Positions 27,046 to 34,951 of a stretch of DNA of 64,000 nt are shown in pieces. Below the pieces are notes generated by a model. It was not told the origin of the DNA. It saw nothing but the letters and a program-made list of their open reading frames with translations, and made no database searches. Position numbers and translations under genes: made by a program. The stretch's first letter is position 1; the number at the start of each line of letters is the position of its first letter. This DNA is from Alphaproteobacteria bacterium (GTDB lineage Bacteria > Pseudomonadota > Alphaproteobacteria > Micropepsales > Micropepsaceae), in assembly GCA_947473475.1 (NCBI GenBank), contig CANJBZ010000010.1, positions 33,588-97,587 on the forward strand, given 5' to 3'.

Positions 27046-28026
27046 CTACTTCTTCAGCGCAGCACGCAGCCGCTGCATCAGCGGGTTGACCTCGTCGAAC
27101 ACGTAATCGACGGGTTCGGCGGCGATGGCGCGTTTCACGCCATTGATGCGCAGCACGCCCAACACGTCCGACAGCCGCTCGCGCCGGCACAAAATGACAT
27201 GGTTGCCGCTGTTGCGCGCAGGTTCCGATAATACGGTGCAGCCGACCTTGGCCAGCGCCGCCAAAACCTTCTCCCGCGCGCTGCCGATCTGGGCGCGCAG
27301 CAGATAGGAATTGCGCGCCAGCTCGCGTGCGGCGATGCGCGCGGTCAATCTCTCGGCGGCAGCAAGCGCTTCCTTGCTCCATTTCGCGCGCAACGATCCG
27401 GCAAGCTGCGCCTGGCTTTTCAGAATAACGCCGTCGTCCAAAATCTTTAGATCGTTCGCGGCCAGCGTCGCGCCCGTCGTCGTGATGTCGACAATCGCTT
27501 CGGCGAGACCGGCCGCCGGCGCGCCTTCGGTGGCGCCCAGGCTTTCGACGATGCGGTAGTCGGCGATGCCGTGCGCGGCGAAGAAGTTGCGCGTCAGCGT
27601 CAAATATTTCGTCGCCACGCGCAGACGCCGGTGATGGCGCGCGTGGAACGCCGTACAGACATCGTCGAGATCGGCCATGCTGGACACATCGACCCAGGCG
27701 CGCGGAACGGCAACCACCACATCGGCATAGCCGACGCCCATTGCCTGCAACAATTCAATCCGTTCTTCGGATTGCGGGACGTTTTCGCGGATCAGATCTT
27801 CGCCCGTGACCCCGAAATGGATTTCGCCCGTGCCGAGCGCGTTGGCGATTTCCGACGACGACATGAGCTTCACATCGACAGCAGGCTCGCCCTTGATGGT
27901 CGCACGGTAATCGCGCGCGCCTGTCACCTGTTTCAGCACAATCCCGGCATCGCCGAGATATTGCGTAACCTGCTCCTGCATCCGGCCTTTGGACGGAATG
28001 GCGAAAATGAGCGCGGGAGCCGCCAT
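27046..28026 (-). CDS. hisG: ATP phosphoribosyltransferase catalytic subunit
   Basis: A 326-residue HisG, first enzyme of histidine synthesis: ATP + PRPP to phosphoribosyl-ATP. Visible are IFAIPSKGRMQEQ, GVTGEDLI, RVATKYLTLTRNFF and the PRPP loop AEAIVDITTTGATLAANDL. ATG 28026 starts 1 nt after the hisZ stop. Stand-alone short HisG proteins that need HisZ are about 210-230 residues; here about 95 extra C-terminal residues (KVLAALAKVGCTVL onward) remain although HisZ is present. Last gene of the tRNA-His/hisS/hisZ/hisG group, 6 nt from the converging PiuC gene. Confidence 0.95.
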   Translation of the reverse strand: MAAPALIFAIPSKGRMQEQVTQYLGDAGIVLKQVTGARDYRATIKGEPAVDVKLMSSSEIANALGTGEIHFGVTGEDLIRENVPQSEERIELLQAMGVGYADVVVAVPRAWVDVSSMADLDDVCTAFHARHHRRLRVATKYLTLTRNFFAAHGIADYRIVESLGATEGAPAAGLAEAIVDITTTGATLAANDLKILDDGVILKSQAQLAGSLRAKWSKEALAAAERLTARIAARELARNSYLLRAQIGSAREKVLAALAKVGCTVLSEPARNSGNHVILCRRERLSDVLGVLRINGVKRAIAAEPVDYVFDEVNPLMQRLRAALKK

Positions 28027-28027
28027 G

Positions 28028-29194
28028 TTACCGTTTCCCCTTGGCACGGCTTGCTGCCAGTACGCGTTCGCAGCGGATGGCGCAGCCGACGGCGGGAACA
28101 TCCTTTTCGGCGCCGAGCGTGCGCAGAAGCGTGTCGTAGCGGCCGCCGCCTGCGACCTGCACACGGCCTTCGGCGTCGCGCGACCACAGCTCGAAAACAA
28201 AGCCCGTGTAATATTCCATGTTACGGCCGAAATGCGCGGCGAAGCTGACACGCTTTTCCGGCAAGCCGAGTTTGGCGAGTGCCGCGATGCGCGCTTCCAT
28301 TAGGGCCAGCGGCTCATCCAACGCGATGCGATTCTTCTTCAGTAGCGCGCTGATCTCCGCCACGCTCTTGCGGGCCGAGCCCGACACGGCCAGCACGCGC
28401 TCGATCAACGCGACGGCGGATTTGTCGAGACGCAAGGCAGCCGCTTCGGCAGCCTGTTCCATTAGACGGTCGACAATCTCCTCGCGCGTGCGCCCGCCGA
28501 GCGGCGCGCCGCCAAGATAATCCATCAATCCCGCCAGTGCATTCCGTGCTTCGGCGGGATTGGCGGTTCCGAGATGCGCGAGATAGCGCTCGCCCGGCAC
28601 CGCCGGGCCATTGGACAAACGCTCCAGCAATTCGCGGAAATAATCGGGACGCCAGAAATGCCGCTTCAAGCGGCCTCGCCATTGCGCCGGGATATCGAGC
28701 GCATCGACTAGCCCCGCGAACAGCCCCAGATCGCCGATTTGAATCGAGAAATCGTCCAGCCCGGCGGCGCGTACGCCTTCGACCGCAAGCGTCAACACTT
28801 CGATGTCCGCAGCTTCGCGGTTTTCAACACCTAAGCATTCGACGCCGGTTTGCAGAAACTGGCTGGGCCGCTCCGGTTCGTTCGGCTGAAAGCGGAAGGC
28901 GGGCCCGTGATAGGCGAGCCGTGCGGGAAACTTAGCGTCGCCATCGAGATGCATACGGCAAACTGGAATCGTTAGTTCGGGACGCAGGCACAATTCCGCG
29001 CCCGACGGATCGGTGAGCACAAAGGTGCGGCGGCGCATCTCCTCGCCGGAACGGTCGAGGAAGACATCGGCAGGTTGCAAAATTGGCGGCTCGACGCGTG
29101 CGTATTTTTGTTGAGCAAAGACGCCGAGAATGGCCGACGCCTGTTTATCGAGTTGCGTCAGCAATGCCGCGTCGTAGTGCGGGAAGGCGGACAT
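28028..29194 (-). CDS. hisZ: ATP phosphoribosyltransferase regulatory subunit HisZ
   Basis: A 388-residue paralogue of histidyl-tRNA synthetase without the anticodon-binding domain. Class II motifs remain (EPPILQPADVF, LRPELTIPVCRMHL, YHGPAFRFQP) and the C-terminal GRNMEYYTGFVFELW and GGGRYDTLLRTLG. HisZ does not charge tRNA but binds HisG and gives it histidine feedback. It starts at ATG 29194, 5 nt after the hisS stop, and ends 1 nt before hisG, so the three form an operon. The copy of its paralogue hisS directly upstream shows the origin by duplication. Confidence 0.95.
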   Translation of the reverse strand: MSAFPHYDAALLTQLDKQASAILGVFAQQKYARVEPPILQPADVFLDRSGEEMRRRTFVLTDPSGAELCLRPELTIPVCRMHLDGDAKFPARLAYHGPAFRFQPNEPERPSQFLQTGVECLGVENREAADIEVLTLAVEGVRAAGLDDFSIQIGDLGLFAGLVDALDIPAQWRGRLKRHFWRPDYFRELLERLSNGPAVPGERYLAHLGTANPAEARNALAGLMDYLGGAPLGGRTREEIVDRLMEQAAEAAALRLDKSAVALIERVLAVSGSARKSVAEISALLKKNRIALDEPLALMEARIAALAKLGLPEKRVSFAAHFGRNMEYYTGFVFELWSRDAEGRVQVAGGGRYDTLLRTLGAEKDVPAVGCAIRCERVLAASRAKGKR

Positions 29195-29199
29195 GATTT

Positions 29200-30690
29200 T
29201 CAGCCTCCTCGCGTCAGCACAGCGCGGATGGCGGACACCAGTTCGTCGCGCTTCACGGTCTGCTGCGCCGGGCGGTCTTTCACCCAATCGGCGCGGCTCT
29301 CGGTGGATTTGGCAAGCTCCGCGCCGAGGATCAGATCTTTAATCTGCACCTCGCCGCGCGCGCGCTCGTCGCTGCCTTCGATGACGGCAATCGCCGCGCC
29401 ACGGCGGTCGGCATATTTCAGCTGCGCCTTCATGCCGGAGTCGCCGACATAGGCTTCGGCGCGCAACCCTGCGGCGCGCAATTCCTGGGCGATGCGGAAG
29501 CTTTCGGCAATGGCGCCCTTGTCCAGCACAAGCACCACAATCAGCGGCTCGGTCGCCCACACTTCGGTGCCGCTGCGCGCCCGCAATGCCGCAAGCAAGC
29601 GGCTCACGCCGATGGAAATGCCCGTCGCAGGGACCGATTGTCCGGTAAAGCGCGCGATCAGATCGTCATAGCGCCCGCCGCCCCCGACGGAACCGAACAC
29701 GACGGCTTCGCCCTGTTCATTCGTCACGGGAAAGGTGAGCTGCGCTTCAAACACTGCGCCGGTGTAATATTCCAGCCCGCGCACAATGCCGGGGTCATAC
29801 ATAATTCGGTCGGCTTCATATCCGCCCGCCTTGACGATCTGAAGAATGCTATCGACCTCTATTCGCCCTTGGAAGCCTATCTCCGTGTTAGAAGAAGCGA
29901 GGTTGCTTGCCATCGTTGCCGAAAAATTTGGAGACGATGAAACGATGCTGGGTTGAATAAGCCCGATTATGAGATTGATCTGATCAGGCGATAATTCCGC
30001 GCCCTTGGTAAAATCTCCTGACTCATCTTTGCGCCCAAAACCTAAGAGCGCTCGTAGGCCGGCTACGCCGAGTCGATCAAGCTTATCAATAGCGCGCAAG
30101 ACAACATTGCGCCGGGCGCGATCAGCAACCGGAATGCCTATCTGTTCGAGCAGGCCATCAAGGATTTTGCGGTTATTGAGTTTGATCACATATTCGCCGC
30201 GCTTCAGCCCCAATGCCTCCAACGAGTCCGCGCACATCATCAGCAACTCGGCATCCGCCGCAGGCGAAGCCGTACCGACGGTGTCAGCATCGAATTGCGT
30301 GAATTCGCGGAAGCGGCCCGGCCCCGGCTTCTCGTTGCGCCACACCGTGCCCACCTGATAGCGGCGGAAGGGCTTGGGCAGGCCCTGGAAGTTTTCGGCG
30401 ACGTAACGGGCAAGCGGCGCGGTCAGATCGTAGCGCAGCGACACCCACTGCCCGTCATCGTCCTTGAACGAGAACACGCCTTCATTGGGGCGGTCCAGAT
30501 CGGGCAGGAATTTTCCCAGGGCGTCCGAATATTCGAGCGAGGACGTTTCCAGCGCCTGAAAGCCATAGGCGCTGTAGACCTTCCGGATGGTGTCCAGCAT
30601 GCGCCGCTCGGCGGCAAGCTCCGCCTCATCGCGGTCTTTGAAACCGCGCGGAAGCCGCGCCTTGGGGCGGAAGGGCGTCTGCTCACTCAT
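29200..30690 (-). CDS. hisS: histidyl-tRNA synthetase (alphaproteobacterial type)
   Basis: A 496-residue class II synthetase attaching histidine to tRNA-His. Motif 1-3 regions and the two His-specific motifs are visible: LRYDLTAPLARYVA, the GPGRFREFTQFDADTVG motif-2 loop, GLEYYTGAVFEAQL and GGGGRYDDLIARF; the C-terminal domain is the anticodon-binding fold. It is longer than the usual 420-430 residues of E. coli type. The middle (about 29850-30060) has clearly lower GC and different codon choice than the flanks. Its tRNA gene lies 119 nt upstream on the same strand. Confidence 0.96.
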   Translation of the reverse strand: MSEQTPFRPKARLPRGFKDRDEAELAAERRMLDTIRKVYSAYGFQALETSSLEYSDALGKFLPDLDRPNEGVFSFKDDDGQWVSLRYDLTAPLARYVAENFQGLPKPFRRYQVGTVWRNEKPGPGRFREFTQFDADTVGTASPAADAELLMMCADSLEALGLKRGEYVIKLNNRKILDGLLEQIGIPVADRARRNVVLRAIDKLDRLGVAGLRALLGFGRKDESGDFTKGAELSPDQINLIIGLIQPSIVSSSPNFSATMASNLASSNTEIGFQGRIEVDSILQIVKAGGYEADRIMYDPGIVRGLEYYTGAVFEAQLTFPVTNEQGEAVVFGSVGGGGRYDDLIARFTGQSVPATGISIGVSRLLAALRARSGTEVWATEPLIVVLVLDKGAIAESFRIAQELRAAGLRAEAYVGDSGMKAQLKYADRRGAAIAVIEGSDERARGEVQIKDLILGAELAKSTESRADWVKDRPAQQTVKRDELVSAIRAVLTRGG

Positions 30691-30809
30691 GAAACGGAAA
30701 GCCTAAGGGTCAAGCGGCCATCCCATAGCCGCAAGAACGGCCTGCCGCAAGCAAAGGAACTACCGCGCAAGGCGGCATTTCCGGGCCGATTCTGTCGCAA
30801 AATATCAAA

Positions 30810-30886
30810 TGGTACAGCTGGTTGGGGTTGAACCAACGACCTCCGGATCCACAATCCGGCGCTCTAGCCAACTGAGCTACAGCTGC
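30810..30886 (-). tRNA. tRNA-His (anticodon GTG)
   Basis: A 77-nt cloverleaf read on the minus strand: acceptor GCAGCTG pairing with CAGCTGT, D-arm GCTCAGTTGGCTAGAGC, anticodon stem CCGGA/TCCGG with loop TTGTGGA (anticodon GTG, His), variable AGGTC, T-arm GTTGG/CCAAC, and an encoded CCA end. Position 73 is A and position -1 is T, so the normal G-1:C73 identity pair of tRNA-His is absent. This is known for a group of alphaproteobacteria that pair it with a divergent HisRS. It lies directly upstream of hisS. Confidence 0.95.
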
Positions 30887-31006
30887 ACCTGGCCGCCCCG
30901 GGGGGCGGGAAAGCGGGAAACTAGGAGCCCGATCCGGCAAATGCAAGCTGTCGCAGGGCCTCAATCGCTCTTGCGGCGCGCGCCGGTTCCGGGGATCAAT
31001 GGTGCG

Positions 31007-32113
31007 ATGCACAAGACGGGGGCTGCCATGCGTGGATCGGGGCTGGGTTCGGTGTTGTTTGCGGCGGCCGCCGCGTTGGTCTTTGCCACGGCCTGTTCGC
31101 CGTCCGGGCAGAACGCCTCGGCGCCGCCGTCCGCGCCTCCGATTCTTTTCCAATGGGAGGATTATGTCGATCCGCCGTTCCTCGCGGACTACCAGAAGAC
31201 CCACAACGAAAAGCCTCAGACCGCCATTTATGCCGACGAGGACGAGGGCTTCGCCAAGATGCGCGCCGGCTACAAGCCCGACGTCATGGGCCCCTGCTAT
31301 TACGAATTCCCGCGCTGGCAGGAAGCGGGATTGTTGCAGCCGATCGACACCTCCAAGCTGAAGAACTGGAGCAAGCTGCCCGAAGGATTACGCAACCTTC
31401 CCGGCACATCAGCCGGCGATCGCAAGGTGTGGTTCGTCCCCCATTATTGGGGCAATACCTCGATCACCTACCGCACGGATCTGGCGCCCGAATATGTCGG
31501 GCATGAATCCTGGGACATTCTGTTCGACCCAAAATACAAGGGCCGCGTCGCAGTGCTGGAAGGCGTCGACGACACCATTCCGTTCATCGCCCACATGATC
31601 GGCGTCGATCCCTACAATATGAGCGATGCCGATTGGCAGCGCGTACAGGCAAAACTGAAACAGCTTGTCGGGCAGGTGCGCTTCGTGTCGAGCGACGACA
31701 CGTCGTTGGCGCAGGGATTGGCGTCGGGCGAGTTGGTCGCGGCGATGAGCTGGCGCGTGATTTACGCGACGCTGAAGTCCGAGGGAAAGCCGGTCGCCTA
31801 TATGAACCCGCCGGGCGGCATGTTCACCTATGTCTGCGGTCTCGTCATGCATAAAGAGGCCAAGGACTATGACAAGGCTTTAGCGCTGATCGACAGTTCA
31901 TTGTCGGACGAGGCAGCGCATTACACGATCGATCACATCGGCGACGGCCCGGCGAATGTGCAGGCGCTGGAAAAAGAACCCGATGCGGAATTTGAGAAAA
32001 TCGGCATCCCGCGCGATGTCGAGAACTTCCTGAAGACGGGAACGTTTCAGCAGCGGCTGAAAGACAAGGAAAAGATCGTCAACGCATGGACGGAGATTCG
32101 CGCGGGGTTGTAG
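31007..32113 (+). CDS. PotD/PotF-like polyamine ABC transporter binding lipoprotein
   Basis: A 368-residue periplasmic binding protein. The leader has a lipobox (LVFATAC) followed by a Ser/Pro-rich linker, so it is lipid-anchored. The mature part reads as a spermidine/putrescine-binding protein: LFQWEDYVDPPFLADYQ, DVMGPCYYEFPRWQ, WFVPHYWGNTSITYRTDL and AAMSWRVIYATL. ATG 31007 is used; ATG 31028 (MRGSG) is equally possible. The matching permeases and ATPase (40788-43548) lie 8.7 kb away on the same strand, with spermidine synthesis genes between them. Confidence 0.88.
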   Translation: MHKTGAAMRGSGLGSVLFAAAAALVFATACSPSGQNASAPPSAPPILFQWEDYVDPPFLADYQKTHNEKPQTAIYADEDEGFAKMRAGYKPDVMGPCYYEFPRWQEAGLLQPIDTSKLKNWSKLPEGLRNLPGTSAGDRKVWFVPHYWGNTSITYRTDLAPEYVGHESWDILFDPKYKGRVAVLEGVDDTIPFIAHMIGVDPYNMSDADWQRVQAKLKQLVGQVRFVSSDDTSLAQGLASGELVAAMSWRVIYATLKSEGKPVAYMNPPGGMFTYVCGLVMHKEAKDYDKALALIDSSLSDEAAHYTIDHIGDGPANVQALEKEPDAEFEKIGIPRDVENFLKTGTFQQRLKDKEKIVNAWTEIRAGL

Positions 32114-32146
32114 GCGTACTCAAGCAGAAATTCTGGCTCGAAATTG

Positions 32147-32291
32147 CCTCCCCCTTGTGGGGAGGCCGAAATTGATCGCGCATTCCGCGAGCAATTTTGG
32201 GTGGGGGGAGCTTGTCCGCAACTATCCCCCCACCCGAAATGCCTCGCGGCTGACGCCGCTTCAGCACTTCGACCTCCCCACAAGGGGGAGG
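32147..32291. repeat. pair of inverted palindromic repeats
   Basis: CCTCCCCCTTGTGGGGAGG at 32147-32165 and its inverted copy CCTCCCCACAAGGGGGAGG at 32273-32291, both followed or preceded by CGAA/TTCG. The 107 nt between contain a further inverted TGGGGGGA/TCCCCCCA-type pair. It fills most of the 220-nt gap between the convergent PotD-like and GcvT-like genes and may end both transcripts. It is related to the other C-rich palindromes in the window. Confidence 0.75.
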
Positions 32292-32336
32292 TGATTCGAT
32301 GTGCGATAGCCCTCGCCCGCACGTGGGGGGAGGAAA

Positions 32337-33392
32337 TCAGAGGAATGGCAGCGGGACGATGCGGGCTTGGATTTCGTGGGGGCCGGAGGAATCGGTGTAG
32401 CGCGCGGTCAGCCGTGTGCCGGGGGTGGCGTGTCTTGCTTGAATTTGTGCCAGGACAATCGCGCTTTGCAGTGCCGGCGAATAGAGCGAACGCAGACTGC
32501 GTCCTACTTCCATGCCGTTTAGGAACAAGCGAGCGAAGGACAACGGCTTGTCCGTTTCGCAAACCACTCCCGTGAGCACGGGTTCTTCCACCATGGGCGG
32601 CATATCGGAATGATGCAGTCCGAGTGCGGCGGCTGAAGGCGTTTGCGCGAAGGGCTCGCGCGCCGGAGCAAAGTCGGCATGCATCAGCGGAATCCCCGCT
32701 TCCATCTGGAGCAACTGCCATGCGTTCTCGCCGGCCAAACGTGCCGCGACCAGCCGTGCGGCGCGCGCAAGCCGGTCGAACACGATCCATGCGTCCTCGG
32801 GGGCGCAGGAAATTTCATAACCGCCGCTGACCAAACTGCGCGACAGCGTTACCGCAAGCCCACGCCAATTCGTCCGCGTAAATTCTCCCGCGTCCAGCGC
32901 CGCTTCCAGCCGGGCCCCGGCCAGCAAGGGCAGTGCATACGGCCCGCCGACGAACAGCAATCCGCGATCCTGCGTAACATCGGTAATGGCGGCGCCAAAG
33001 TGCGGCGCGGCGGCGGAGAACCAGCCGAGGTCGACATCGGCGGCTCGCAGCAGAAACTCCTCCTCGCCCACGCGAGAAAGAACGCCGAACCCGCGAACGC
33101 CGCCGCCGTCGGCGCACCAATGCACGCGCTCCTGCCGGCCCACAGGCATCGCGGCAACAACAGGCCCGCACGCTGCAGCAAGAAGATTTTTCGCGCCTTC
33201 ACCGTAAAGGCGCAAATCCTGCTCGGCCGAAATGTCGATCACCACGGCGGAAACGCGCGCCGCAAGCGCCTCCTGCTCCGGATCGCCGTAATGGGCCGGC
33301 ACGCTGAACCGCGACCGCTCGACCCACGCATTGGCGCTATTCTGCGCCGCCGTGCGGGCATGAAAGGGCGTTGGCAGCAGCGCATCGCTCAT
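32337..33392 (-). CDS. GcvT-like folate-binding-fold protein, catalytic Asp missing
   Basis: A 351-residue protein with the GcvT/aminomethyltransferase layout: VSAVVIDISAEQDLRLYGEGA, a LQMEAGIPLMHADF segment that matches the family RLEAG motif region, and a C-terminal barrel (GMEVGRSLRSLYSPALQ). In GcvT the segment GGVIDD carries the catalytic Asp; here it reads GGVRGF, so normal aminomethyl transfer is unlikely. ATG 33392 overlaps the stop of the upstream flavoenzyme (ATGA). It is the third gene of a tightly coupled operon with two phytoene-desaturase-like flavoproteins. A folate-linked demethylation or purely structural role is conceivable. Confidence 0.78.
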   Translation of the reverse strand: MSDALLPTPFHARTAAQNSANAWVERSRFSVPAHYGDPEQEALAARVSAVVIDISAEQDLRLYGEGAKNLLAAACGPVVAAMPVGRQERVHWCADGGGVRGFGVLSRVGEEEFLLRAADVDLGWFSAAAPHFGAAITDVTQDRGLLFVGGPYALPLLAGARLEAALDAGEFTRTNWRGLAVTLSRSLVSGGYEISCAPEDAWIVFDRLARAARLVAARLAGENAWQLLQMEAGIPLMHADFAPAREPFAQTPSAAALGLHHSDMPPMVEEPVLTGVVCETDKPLSFARLFLNGMEVGRSLRSLYSPALQSAIVLAQIQARHATPGTRLTARYTDSSGPHEIQARIVPLPFL

Positions 33393-34951
33393 GCCGAAGC
33401 ACCCTGGCGCGAACCCATGAACACCAAACCGGCGGCGACCCGCCCGGCCCGGCCCGATATCGCGTCCACAGGCTCGGCAGCGCGGCCACACAGATAGAGT
33501 CCGGTAATGGGCGTGCGTATGCGCGCTTCATAACTGGCGGAAAGCCGTGCGCCGGGAGAGGCAAATAGCGATACGGCCTGACGGCAACCTGCACCGTTCT
33601 CTGGCGTGATGACAGCGCAAGCGATGACACGGTCGCGCAAGCCGGGCGCAAAATCTTCGAGCGTTTCCAGCACGCGACGGCGCAGCATCTTCTCGACGCG
33701 AGCCCAACCGGCGTTTGGCTGCGCGGGCAGGTACGGGACAAGAGCGGACAACACATGCTGGCCCGACGGAGCCAGCGCGGAATCGGCGATAGTTGGGACT
33801 GTCGCTTCCAGCGCGATATGGCCCGGAAAGCCGCCGGTTAACGCAACACCCTTGGCTTCATCGGCGATTTCGCCACGTTCCATTGCAACAAAGCGCGCGC
33901 CGAGTTCATGGGGCGCAAGGCCGGCAAATGGCGGCGGCGCGGAAAGCGCAACGAGCACTTGCGCACAGGTAAGCCGTTTGGGTGGGGGGATGCGCATCCG
34001 CAACCCGAAGCTCCCACTGCTCGCAGGCACCAACCCCAGCAGCGTGTCTCGCGCATCGAGACTCGATAACACGCAGTCGGCGGAAATCATCTCGCCATCC
34101 GTCAGGATCACGCCAGCCGTCCGCCGCTTCTCGACGACAATCGAACCGACGCTTTTTCCGGCATGCAGCTCGGCCCCGGCTTCCCGCGCGGCCGCGACCA
34201 GGGCGGCGGTCAATGCACTCGGCCCGCCGCGAATTTGGCACGCTCCAGGCAGGCTGCTGCCATCCTGTGCGTAACGCCAAATCAGTGGCAGCGCGGAGCC
34301 CGGTTCGTGCGGCGACAACCCGCTTGGAAACACGTCGAAGGCGAGCGCGGCTTTCAACGCGCCATCGTCGAACCAGCGGTCCAGGAAAGCGGTTGCGCTT
34401 ATTCGCGAAAGTTCTTCGATCCGCTCGGCATCGGAATCTTCCGCGCGCAGCCGCCGGATGACGACGGCCATTGCTTCCGCTGTATTGGGCGCGGCCGGAT
34501 CGGCGAGCGTGCCGTCCCATAGCGGCCGCAGCAAACGCGCAAGGCGCGTCGCTTCATCGTGGAACGCGCCATAGGCGAGTCCGTCACTACCCCAGGACGC
34601 CGCCAACGCGGCGCGCGCGCGCAAACTGCCATCGGGAAACGCGACATGTTTCCCGGCAGGACCAAGCCCGATGAGCTTCATATCGGTTTGTGCGAAGTCC
34701 AGTCCGTGCGCGGCAAGACGAAGCTCCCGCACGGCCCGCCCGTCGAGTGCAAACGCCGTGTGTACGTGCAACGGCCCCCGAAAGGACGGTGCGAAGGCGT
34801 GCGTCCGCGCCGCGCCGCCAAACTGCTCACCCGCCTCGAATAGCACGACGCGCGCTTTGGCGCGGGCGAGATAGGCCGCCGCCACGAGGCCGCCAATGCT
34901 CGCCCCGATGATGACGGCGTTGTACTTTTTGGTGTCGCCGCGCCACCTCAC
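33389..34951 (-). CDS. FAD-dependent oxidoreductase, phytoene desaturase-like (second of pair)
   Basis: A 520-residue flavoprotein of the COG1233 type. It opens with the dinucleotide-binding fold (YNAVIIGASIGGLVAAAYLA, then VVLFEAGEQFGGAART) and ends with the second FAD motif (ITGLYLCGRAAEPVDAISG). I start at GTG 34951 because it overlaps the stop of the preceding gene (GTGA) and puts the Rossmann motif about 12 residues from the N-terminus; the open frame continues far upstream inside the neighbour and is spurious there. It is homologous in outline to its upstream neighbour. Substrate unknown; no carotenoid genes are nearby. Confidence 0.85.
   Translation of the reverse strand: MRWRGDTKKYNAVIIGASIGGLVAAAYLARAKARVVLFEAGEQFGGAARTHAFAPSFRGPLHVHTAFALDGRAVRELRLAAHGLDFAQTDMKLIGLGPAGKHVAFPDGSLRARAALAASWGSDGLAYGAFHDEATRLARLLRPLWDGTLADPAAPNTAEAMAVVIRRLRAEDSDAERIEELSRISATAFLDRWFDDGALKAALAFDVFPSGLSPHEPGSALPLIWRYAQDGSSLPGACQIRGGPSALTAALVAAAREAGAELHAGKSVGSIVVEKRRTAGVILTDGEMISADCVLSSLDARDTLLGLVPASSGSFGLRMRIPPPKRLTCAQVLVALSAPPPFAGLAPHELGARFVAMERGEIADEAKGVALTGGFPGHIALEATVPTIADSALAPSGQHVLSALVPYLPAQPNAGWARVEKMLRRRVLETLEDFAPGLRDRVIACAVITPENGAGCRQAVSLFASPGARLSASYEARIRTPITGLYLCGRAAEPVDAISGRAGRVAAGLVFMGSRQGASA

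Noticed and set aside
32147..32291. CRISPR-like spaced repeats
   Set aside because: Only two copies, in inverted orientation and each self-palindromic; no array or cas genes.
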